Source: Sipunculus nudus
Lineage: Eukaryota; Annelida; Sipuncula; Golfingiida; Sipunculidae
Assembly: GCA_026874595.1 (NCBI GenBank)
Contig: CM049320.1
Location: 18,056,988-18,120,987 of the forward strand
Direction: 5' to 3'
DNA length: 64,000 bases
The notes beneath the pieces are model-generated. The model saw nothing but the letters and a program-made list of their open reading frames with translations. It made no database searches and was not told where the DNA came from. Positions 25,401-31,800 of the stretch are shown one piece after another. Both the position numbers and the translations under genes were made by a program. Numbering within the stretch: position 1 is the first letter of the stretch; every line of letters starts with the position of its first letter.

Positions 25401-26076
25401 AGAGACATTCTGTATATGCTGAAATGATGGATTTCTTTCAAATATCTCAATATAATAGAAAATATTAAAAATCTTGAAATACACCAGTTAGTATAAGAAA
25501 ATCTAAAGTTTCCAAATACACCAAAATGTAAAGACTATTACTAATAGTACTAGAGAATTAAGAGTACTTTCTCAGTTTTCAGATTATAATTATGTACTAA
25601 TACTAATACTTATAGAAGAAGGGTCCTGCACTAAATGTTTGAAATATCAAGGAAAAACTGGAACACAGTCTAATATTAATAAGCTGTGATATCAAGCAGT
25701 CTCTACTACTTGTATGCCACCCCTCCCCCCCCCCCCCCCCCCCTTTCAACACATAGATTCCCCTATTATCGTTTACCAATGTGCTATAGCCATATATTGG
25801 TGGTCCTTCAAACATATTCCACCTTAAAAACACCAAATATTGTAAAATACACAAACCACTGGCATTGCACTGATGATATATATATATTATCTACTGATTA
25901 AAAACAGTACCCACGTTAATTGATGACATGAAAATGGTCTGATGCAATGTTTTATTAGTTCTACATCTAAGATAAATACGATTAACAACACCACGAATCT
26001 AATATGTAATGTAGTTACTGTATTCCCGGCCGAGCGCCTTGAACAGGGTATCTCTGTTGAGGCCAACAGTCGGCAT
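1287..26076 (-). CDS. FARSB: Phenylalanine--tRNA ligase beta subunit, cytosolic (18 exons, 3' end beyond window)
   Basis: Beta subunit of the cytosolic alpha2-beta2 phenylalanyl-tRNA synthetase, which charges tRNA-Phe with phenylalanine for translation; the alpha subunit carries the active site. Eighteen exons were located by alignment to remembered animal FARSB. All have GT donors and AG acceptors and all phases fit, giving 539 complete codons with no stop. Diagnostic stretches are the start [90 protein letters not shown] and [15 protein letters not shown]. The order is N-terminal region (about 1-100), B3/B4 region (about 110-270), B5 region (about 300-375) and the start of the catalytic-like core (from about 390). 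Animal proteins have about 589 residues, so about 50 are missing on the left. The ATG at 26074-26076 has A at -3. Nothing suggests a pseudogene. Confidence 0.97.
2138..2945 (-). mobile_element. Dispersed element, AGCTCAGCTG family, internal GGTCA repeats
   Basis: Starts with GACCCATGGGTC followed by a CGCTCAGCTG motif and ends in a GGACAGACAGACAGAC tract. Read on the minus strand this is the same order as the 2.43-kb elements at 34.9 and 38.4 kb. Four internal units about 150 bp apart each contain a GTGACCTT motif. No coding capacity was seen. It lies in FARSB intron 17. Confidence 0.65.
3073..3299 (-). mobile_element. Fragment of the 340-bp-unit element
   Basis: Starts with AGGTGGCACCACC and ends near a GACTTAGTATAAGCTAAAAA motif. 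The body (ATAGCTCAGAG, ATGGACCTCCCTGGATG, TTATGATTTGTGCC) matches the 340-bp units at 20.9-22.2 kb. Confidence 0.6.
3673..3790 (-). CDS. FARSB: FARSB coding exon 17
   Basis: Residues 450-488, including [19 protein letters not shown] and [10 protein letters not shown], almost identical to vertebrate FARSB. The 5.7-kb intron upstream is the largest of the gene. Confidence 0.98.
4172..4480. repeat. Two diverged tandem units
   Basis: Two units about 155 bp apart share CTCTGACCT(A/C)ATTAAA, GATTTTGCC and AATTGAA/AATTAAATTCA words. They follow an AAGAGCACCACCAATG start and look like a truncated dispersed repeat in FARSB intron 16. Confidence 0.4.
5558..5617. repeat. Short imperfect inverted repeat
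   Basis: GCAGTCTCTATACCATAT at the left pairs with ATATGGCATAGACTGC at the right around a loop of about 26 bases. It could be a small fold-back relic. Confidence 0.45.
6427..6500 (+). repeat. Truncated copy of the 26.57-kb dispersed repeat
   Basis: Shares CTTGAGTCGTGA, GGAACGCA and related words in order with the left end of the repeat at 26,567, then breaks off close to a GACCCATGGGTC palindrome at 6507-6518. Confidence 0.5.
8265..8995 (-). mobile_element. AGCTCAGCTGAC-ended element, ~0.7-kb form
   Basis: Read on the minus strand it starts TTTTTAGCTCAGCTGACTG, runs through a GTCCGTCCGTCC tract and continues with words shared with copies at 52,151 and 54,597 (CGGTATT/CGGCATATT, GGGTCATT, GAGATATTAAGG, TTAATTTTCACAGC). 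No open frame was seen. It lies in FARSB intron 16. Confidence 0.7.
9030..9440 (+). repeat. Dispersed repeat, copy 1
   Basis: About 400 bp in the same order and orientation as 26,660-27,090: CACAAG(C/A)GAATA, CTCTATGGTAACGAG/AGG, CCTACAAGTTG, GTTCATG(C/T)GGT, GTAAAG(A/G)CACTCTG. It is diverged, with no coding potential and no clear terminal repeats. It sits 50 bp upstream of FARSB exon 16 on the plus-strand map. Confidence 0.7.
9492..9584 (-). CDS. FARSB: FARSB coding exon 16
   Basis: Residues 419-449, starting [10 protein letters not shown] and ending [13 protein letters not shown]; in phase 0 at both ends. Confidence 0.96.
9922..10002 (-). CDS. FARSB: FARSB coding exon 15
   Basis: Residues 392-418, containing [19 protein letters not shown]; in phase 0 at both ends. 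It starts the catalytic-like core domain. Confidence 0.96.
10593..10693 (-). CDS. FARSB: FARSB coding exon 14
   Basis: Residues 359-391, with [18 protein letters not shown], the conserved end of the B5 region, and then the linker to the catalytic-like core. Confidence 0.97.
11249..11689. mobile_element. 440-bp MITE, copy 1 (TA target, TTCGCGAA-rich ends)
   Basis: Non-autonomous element with inverted ends: left TACTGTGGTTGGCTTCATA, right end the reverse of TACTGTGGTTGCCTTTTTG. Subterminal TTTCGCGAT/ATCGCGAAA words are also inverted. A TA flanks each end. The copy at 41,842 is collinear over its whole length. It lies in FARSB intron 13 and encodes nothing. Confidence 0.85.
12656..12762 (-). 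CDS. FARSB: FARSB coding exon 13
   Basis: Residues 323-357, starting [13 protein letters not shown] and ending with the invariant EIPPTR motif of the B5 region. Confidence 0.97.
13140..13201 (-). CDS. FARSB: FARSB coding exon 12
   Basis: Residues 302-321, [20 protein letters not shown], the start of the B5 region (family pattern ELAYRKE). The following Ser codon is split AG|T. Confidence 0.95.
13967..14018 (-). CDS. FARSB: FARSB coding exon 11
   Basis: Residues 285-301, [17 protein letters not shown]. It is the shortest coding exon, with the consensus donor GTAAGT. Confidence 0.95.
14593..14725 (-). CDS. FARSB: FARSB coding exon 10
   Basis: Residues 241-283, starting [20 protein letters not shown] and running to MFSEYC. 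The strong GTGAGT donor fixes the end and leaves two bases of a Val codon. Confidence 0.97.
15159..15267 (-). CDS. FARSB: FARSB coding exon 9
   Basis: Residues 204-239, starting [12 protein letters not shown] and ending MPPIIN, with the following Gly codon split (G|GG). Confidence 0.97.
15909..15985 (+). mobile_element. tRNA-derived SINE-like fragment
   Basis: GATGGGGCAATGGTTAAGG resembles a polymerase III A box, and CCCTTTGATTCCAGT, about 45 bases downstream, resembles a degenerate B box. It does not fold as a tRNA, so a SINE head is more likely than a gene. Confidence 0.4.
16369..16519 (-). CDS. FARSB: FARSB coding exon 8
   Basis: Residues 154-203, including [15 protein letters not shown] and [10 protein letters not shown], strongly conserved parts of the B3/B4 region. 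It is the second longest coding exon. Confidence 0.97.
17049..17104 (-). CDS. FARSB: FARSB coding exon 7
   Basis: Residues 135-152, [18 protein letters not shown]. The acceptor is the AG directly before GAAAGG; an AG five bases downstream would break the reading frame. Confidence 0.95.
17335..17397 (-). other. Unused exon-like segment in FARSB intron 6
   Basis: A 63-base segment follows a strong pyrimidine tract ending CTTTCTTTTGTAG and is followed by GTATGA. Between FARSB exons 6 and 7 (both phase 0 here) it would put TGA in frame at its third codon. It is open in another frame. FARSB of other animals has no residues at this point, so it is not counted as coding. Confidence 0.3.
19001..19060 (-). 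CDS. FARSB: FARSB coding exon 6
   Basis: Residues 115-134, [20 protein letters not shown], matching the RPFAVAAVLRNIKFT block of vertebrate FARSB. It is in phase 0 at both ends. Confidence 0.96.
19398..19563. repeat. Three tandem copies of a ~58-bp unit
   Basis: The words CATATTGGGCTCATATGTTT and CATAAAATTA recur at 57-58 base intervals (19430, 19487, 19545) with a few substitutions. It lies in FARSB intron 5. Confidence 0.75.
20812..22192 (-). mobile_element. Composite element with ~340-bp tandem units
   Basis: Begins AACAAGTGACCAATGGGTCATGACGCTCAG, the reverse of the right end of the 2.43-kb elements, and ends in GGACAGACGATGGACAAAGA followed by AGCTCAGATGACTTAAAA, the reverse of their left end. 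In between, about three and a half units recur every 339-340 bp (GGTGGCGCCACCAG at 21165, 21505, 21844). Small open frames in it are only echoes of the unit. It lies in FARSB intron 5. Confidence 0.75.
22297..22369 (-). CDS. FARSB: FARSB coding exon 5
   Basis: Residues 91-114, starting MKVPRYKAV. This is one of the less conserved parts of the family. It is supported by TTTTCAG at the acceptor, by phase, and by its position between exons 4 and 6. The donor is the weaker GTTTGT. Confidence 0.85.
23112..23168 (-). CDS. FARSB: FARSB coding exon 4
   Basis: Residues 72-89, [18 protein letters not shown], completing the NRYDLLC motif across the intron. The donor GTAAGT matches the consensus. Confidence 0.96.
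23816..23913 (-). CDS. FARSB: FARSB coding exon 3
   Basis: Residues 39-70. A variable, charged, Glu/Lys-rich linker is followed by the conserved IYKIDVPAN. The final codon (Arg) is split across the intron. Confidence 0.97.
23914..25149 (-). other. FARSB intron 2
   Basis: AT-rich intron; no repeat or gene recognised. Confidence 0.5.
25150..25205 (-). CDS. FARSB: FARSB coding exon 2
   Basis: Residues 21-38, reading [18 protein letters not shown], one of the best conserved N-terminal blocks. The acceptor is TTTTTCAG and the donor GTAAGTG. Confidence 0.97.
25348..25374. repeat. C-rich low-complexity tract
   Basis: Runs of C broken by GG, G and T, followed by A7. Located in FARSB intron 1. Confidence 0.8.
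25725..25743. repeat. C19 homopolymer
   Basis: Nineteen consecutive C bases, about 280 bp downstream of the FARSB exon 1 donor. The length may be uncertain because such runs are hard to sequence. Confidence 0.85.
26019..26076 (-). CDS. FARSB: FARSB coding exon 1
   Basis: Residues 1-19 plus the first base of codon 20. The MPTV start is the one conserved in animal FARSB. The donor reads A|GTAACT. The surrounding DNA is richer in CpG than the average of the window, as expected near a housekeeping promoter. Confidence 0.95.
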
Positions 26077-26566
26077 GTTGGCTTCTTGTGGCACAAGCTG
26101 TCAAAAATCTGTCACCTCTCCGCAAGGTACACGATGCTCAGACACCGGGTGTGTGCTATGTGCAAAACGTCACCATTATATGTGCAAGTATCTTATTCAC
26201 AAACGTTCGGACGCATATAACCATCGATTGAGATAATGTTGAATAATATTAGGGCAAATTTGTATAACATTTTGATGTAATTCTGTCCCCTGATGAGCAA
26301 CTGAATTATGTCATCGTCAATGAAATTTTGTAATATGAAGAAAATTTACATGGCATCCTTTGTCAAGTCGAACTAGATAACGAAACAGTAAAGCATTTTT
26401 CTTATGTGATCTTATATATATGCACAATTTTGCGGGATGATTTGAAAATAATCTGTATAATGTGAAAATTAGCATCCATCGTCATGGCATCCATGTATCC
26501 CATTGAAAAAAAAAATCAAAAGGTATAAAAACATGTTTTCTGCGTCTTTTGTTAAGCCCCTGTGTA

Positions 26567-27090
26567 CTTGAGTCGTGACACATGCAATGCGCGGGAACGC
26601 ACTGTAGCGGCCACCCATCCTATTGCGTCAATACCGGGAGAAAAGTCGTTAATTTAACAGTAGGCTACGAGTGATGAATTAACACAAGAGAATACATGTG
26701 ATGTCAAAAACCGAAGTGTAAATTTAATCCATCTCTATGGTAACAGGTCGTGCCGCCTACAAGTTGGCTATCGTCCAGTAATCTATGCGAGACATGCTTG
26801 CGTTCATGTGGTCAGAAATTTAACCAATTTGCAGGGGGATTTAGGCCTATCAATGTGCTGAATTAAAACGGAATGTTCTTGCTCATGGTAGGTGTTGTTA
26901 GAAAGTAAACAATTTAATATATCTATAACGATTGGTCTTATATATTTAAAGTGAAAGCCTGTCTGTTGTCCAGGAGCTGCATGATGTCAAACATTGGCAT
27001 CCTGATCCAGCCTTATACTTGTAGAACAGCCTTATATTCGAGATGTAAAGGCACTCTGCCGTTTGTCGGAGACTGTTGCCAGTGGCGCGA
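26567..27090 (+). repeat. Dispersed repeat, copy 2 (longer copy)
   Basis: Collinear with 9,030-9,440 over its right part and with 6,427-6,500 at its left end. It starts near TACTTGAGTCGTGAC and includes CTCTATGGTAACAGG and GTAAAGGCACTCTGCC. It lies 0.5 kb upstream of the FARSB start. Confidence 0.65.
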
Positions 27091-27144
27091 AATTAATTAA
27101 TGGTGCAACCTACCCCAGGCAAGCATATATATATAGGCCCCCAT

Positions 27145-27436
27145 CACAGGCGCTTGAATCGCTATTTGTGTTGATATTGGCTTAAATCGTGTTCAATTTA
27201 CCTTAACAACAATCCCCTACCGTTCAATGAGCTGTAAACCATGTTATATCGCTTGCCGGTACTTGTTTATATATAATAGATACACAATGCCGGCCTTGTG
27301 TATCTATTATATAAACAAGTACCGGCAAGCGATATAACATGGTTTACAGCTCATTAAACGGTAGGGGACTGTTGTTAAGGTAAATTGAACACGATTTAAG
27401 CCAATATCAACACAAATAGCGATTCAAGCGCCTGTG
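27145..27436. mobile_element. 292-bp fold-back element with 7-bp target duplication
   Basis: Two arms of about 140 bases are near-perfect inverted copies, starting CACAGGCGCTTGAATCG and ending CGATTCAAGCGCCTGTG. I count two substitutions and one 2-base indel between arms, plus a loop of about 10 bases. Direct repeats CCCCCAT abut both ends (27138-27144 and 27437-27443), as expected for a target-site duplication. It has no coding capacity. RNA across it would form a long hairpin. Confidence 0.9.
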
Positions 27437-27843
27437 CCCCCATATATAATCTTCACGGGACCATTTGTTGTAAGCCTAATTAACATAATGCCTTGTGGCG
27501 GTAACATATGTTTGCGTATAGTCCGACCTGCCAAATTTAAGGTAAACGAGTAAAAGAAGTGCTCTGATCTCTGAAATAATTCCACATTTCTCATGATAAA
27601 CTGAATAAAATGTGCTTCACATGCTAGGTATGTATATATAAATCCCAAAGTCAGAAACATGCATGGTGGATGCAGGCATGCATGCCAGCTATAGTGCCCA
27701 GCAGCCCTGCCTGAAAAAATATATATAGGGACATTCAAACATGCGCATTGACACACTCATTTGATATGGTTAAAATATTATAATTCAGTTGCTTAACATA
27801 CTGTGATACGGTATATGTTGATGACTTTCTTTAATTTATTTAG

Positions 27844-27933
27844 CACAAACTGAAATTCCAGAACTCATATGCTGGGCTACTGAAGGAGCTTCATCTGCAG
27901 AAGGATATCCTGTCACCAGTGGTCACCAAGGAG
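27844..27933 (+). other. Orphan exon candidate, 30 codons
   Basis: A 90-base open segment with an acceptor (TTTCTTTAATTTATTTAG) and a donor (GAG|GTGTGT), in phase 0 at both ends. It encodes HKLKFQNSYAGLLKELHLQK and then DILSPVVTKE, an amphipathic, helix-like composition. I do not recognise the family. It could be an exon fragment carried by transposition, a remnant of a lost gene, or an upstream exon of an unknown transcript. Confidence 0.4.
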
Positions 27934-28777
27934 GTGTGTAAAAGCACGTGGTAAGAGCATGCGGAAACCGGCGGATAAACACACAAAAACCTATGATGTC
28001 ATCAACCTAGAGGTGGTGACCAGCAGTGTTGAATAACGCGTCAAAGCAAGAAGATGGCTTATACGCATGCGCCTATATTTATAAATATTTTCTTATAGAA
28101 GTGATTATTCACGCCTTAAAGTTTTAGTGACGATTGTATAAGATACACTATATAATTAATATGATGCAAACATTTAGGTAAGCCTCATGCTCCTTAAGAG
28201 CCTATGCCGGTGATATATTTTCTTCATTTACATCGCATGCGCAAAAAATTGGCTTTTCGCCATGATATAATTTTTCGTAACACATGATAGTTCATTGACT
28301 CAAAAACGACAGATTCACTTCATGTTTTCTTTGTAATTATTACATAAAAAGAAGTAAAAAGGAATTGTAAGATAAAGTTATCTGTTGAAGGATCATATTT
28401 ATGTGAAAGCGGTTGACGGGACACGAGCGTATGTTGGGTGATAGGACCCATTTCGTGGTTGAGACCGTTTTCAGAGCAACCATCCAGTAGCAACGAGTCC
28501 ACTGAGCAGCTGAGTCCAGTCTGGACTCTGTTCCACCAATTTGTGTGGCGTCATATATATCGTGGAGTTTTTTTCGTTTACGAGACACTAAACACTCTGG
28601 AAACTAATATAAATAGATTTAGTCCAATATATTCCAAGCGTGTATTGAGCAGGCTCACGCTGACGACACTCTGAAAGCTCACTCGCTGGGCCTGTAGGCC
28701 AAGTGTTTTGAACTCTAATTTAACTCAAAACTTCTAACTAAGGGTACCAGGCTTAGGCACTTGGCCTTCCTGTCAGA

Positions 28778-28854
28778 ATGGAGACCGAGTTGAAGATTGC
28801 AGTGGTCTGTTCCAGTAACCAAAACCGCAGTATGGAAGCGCACAACTTTCTTAG
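28778..28854 (+). CDS. SSU72: SSU72 coding exon 1
   Basis: Residues 1-25, METELKIAVVCSSNQNRSM onwards, containing the whole phosphatase P-loop. Ends AG|GTATGC within a Ser codon. Confidence 0.98.
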
Positions 28855-31800
28855 GTATGCATGGTGTTTTGACACATGCAATCATGGTAGACCGAGTTGT
28901 GGCTCTCTTGTGAACACAGAGCCGCAGGCCCCTTCCTTCATTTATCAGCGGACAGGAACACATGCAGTTTCTGATGAAGCACTTAGGTTAAGTTCATGTA
29001 TCTTATTATGAGTGAGGTGAACCGGGGCGATTGTTTCCAGGGGTGTGCGGTGCACATGTAACATCGTCACTGCTGTGAGTGTCCTTGTAACTGGACCACT
29101 GGCTACACAAGACCACTGGCTACACGGGTTGTTACCAGGGTTACGCACTGGATTGTTTCAGCCGGCCAGGTGCATGTGTCACATTTCAGCTGGATGGTTC
29201 AGGAAGTTAGCAGTGATGATGTTACACGTGCACTGCACACCGCCGGCTGAAACAGTCACCCCAGCTCACCATCAGTTAACACTGCATGCGTTCCCGTCCG
29301 CTTGATAACTGAAGGCAGCGACCTGTGGCTCTGTGTTTACAACAGAACCACAACTTGGTCTAGCAATGTTCAGAATCATGTCCACATCTGAACATTGCAA
29401 AGAGGTGTCACATAATACATTGTTTCCTTAGAAATTTTAATATATTATTGTATTTGCGATATGGATTTTTCAATCACCTGGATCACATATTAGTGATATA
29501 ACAACAGGAGGGGTATGGTTAGCCTTTACTCTTAAAAGAATAATAGTTCAGATTTTTGTGTTCCCGCTTTATCAATCTCTTATTACATTAAGAGCCATGT
29601 ATTCATTGCCAGAAAAACATACCAGCCCATCAAGGAGTGCTCAGAGCAAATGTTGTTCCATTTGTGTTTGACTGACAGCTTACCGACACTGTAACCGGCA
29701 TGCCATAGGGCATAGGCTCAGAAAGACGGGCCCGACACCACCCTGGTAGCCAGGCTGGTGAGTTATTGGTGTGAATGAAATGTAACAACATTGGTTCTGG
29801 GCACTCCTGGAAGGGCTGGTAGCCGTTTTTCTGGCAATGGACATGGCTACGATAAAATAGTCTTAATGTCAAAAGAGGTTGATGAAGCAGGTACACAGAA
29901 GGGGCAGAATTCAACCTATTATTTAATAAGAGTACCATAGTTGGCCTTCAGTTAAGATTCCTAATGTACCGGCCCTGAGTGCAGAATGCATGTTGGGAGA
30001 TTTCATATGTACTGGCACGACTACATGCATATTATCTCTGTGTTGCTCCCTGGATACCATGCCGAACCAGCAAAAATAACAATGTAGTGAATCCCCAACC
30101 AGCCCAGTAAGGTTCCAACCTGGAACCAATTTTAATACATTTTGTATAAACACTTGACAGCACCCATGCCTGGCCTCTTGCTTGCTAAGGCCTGTGTACC
30201 GGGCCAAGCCTTGTGGCCGCATCAACCCAGTCATTATGGAAGTTTTAAAAATTAAGTCGTATCTTTTGGTAAAATTTGCTCTTTGGCACCAAAAACGTCT
30301 AGAACCCTTTTGTGGCAGGGTAGGCGAGGTTAAACCATGCTATAACCTGTGGTTAAAAACTTCCTGCCTAAAACTTGCAAACCCTGCTCAGGCTTGCTGC
30401 AAGCAGATCAGATTTTATGAGATTGTGTTTGTTTATTTTGAATGCTTATGTGCAATTGTTGTTGCCTGTTTCAAAACTGAATCAGGAAGACTAAACCAGT
30501 AATATTGAGGGGATACCCCTGTGGCAAGATTTATCTCATTCAGATTTGCATTAAATCTGGAGAAATACTTAGCAGTATGTGTAAAACACCAACAAATCAC
30601 ATTTATTGATTTTTGCTATTTTTCATTGTATTTTATAGCAAGAAGAGTTTCCGTGTGCAGTCCTTTGGCTCAGGAACCCATGTAAAGCTTCCTGGTCCAT
30701 CTCCCAGTCAGCCAAATATTTACGACTTCAACACAACCTACGATGAGATGTACAGGGACCTTATTATGAAAGACCAAAATCTGTATCCTTTCCTTCTCGT
30801 ATTGTGTAGTACTGCAGTTATTTATTAACATTTACACAAGTTTTATTTCATTAAATGGTAAATGGTAGAGCACCTATTCCTATATTTAAGGTAATAGACT
30901 CAAAGATCAGGCAATGTTGACCATAGCTCTGGATGAAGAAAAACACAAATAGCCACATCCTGCATGCTGCCTGTTCATGGTAATAGAAGGGGCAGCTTGT
31001 CACAGCCTGTGCTCTCGTGAATTGAAAACACGGCCAGTAAGTAGGGTTGTCCATGTTCAAGTGATTTGCTAAGGTAGTTAGTTGAGCTGATCAGGACTAT
31101 GTTCTGGTGATATGCCAGAATAGTAGGCGTGACTATCCATGTTCTATTTAAATACCTAATTACTATTGAAATTAGTAGAAGGTGCTGCCAATATTCTAAT
31201 GAGATGTCGAGGTAGTAGAGATGTCGAGGTAGTAGGGATGTCGAGGTAGTAGCGATGCCGAGTTAGTAGCAATGTCAAGGTAGTAGAGATGGCGAGGTGT
31301 TAGACTGTAGAGATGTTGAAGTAGTAGAGATGTTGAGGTTGTACATGTGTCCAGGTAGTAGAGATGTCCAGGTAGTAGCAGGGTTGTTAATTCCCCGGGA
31401 AATAAGCATATTTCCCAGGGAAATACTGGGAAATAAAGGAATTATAGGAATTGAGTCACATATTTCTAAATTGTATTTTGTTTTAGCTTGTTTTTGCAGA
31501 TATATATATATATTCATTTAGTAAGCTGGAGGGGAGGCCAAGGAAACAAAAGACACCTGTTTTCTGATTTTGTTTTTCATCAACAATCCAACTGTAACCT
31601 TGTTGTAATTATGTCATAAGAAACCACAAGGACATATACGTGAGCAGTAACTGAGTACTACTGAGAAACTCCGAGGTCTCAGAAACCCCTCATATTGGGG
31701 GTAGTATAAGCTAATGATGTAACTATTGTTCTTTACCCTGCCTGCTTTGATAATCATCGAAGCAGGCAGCCAAAGCAAGCTGTTTTGTCTTTGATTAGTG

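Larger units (their letters stand above)
26077..28777. promoter_or_regulatory. Intergenic region between divergent FARSB and SSU72
   Basis: The two genes point away from each other across 2.7 kb, so both promoters should lie here, FARSB's close to 26.1-26.2 kb and SSU72's at about 28.1-28.7 kb. No TATA box can be assigned with confidence. The middle is filled by a dispersed repeat, a young fold-back element and an orphan exon candidate, listed separately. Confidence 0.5.

Noticed and set aside
29923-30234. 103-codon open frame on the minus strand in SSU72 intron 1
   Set aside because: No recognised family and no splice context. The GC-rich repeat environment explains the open length.
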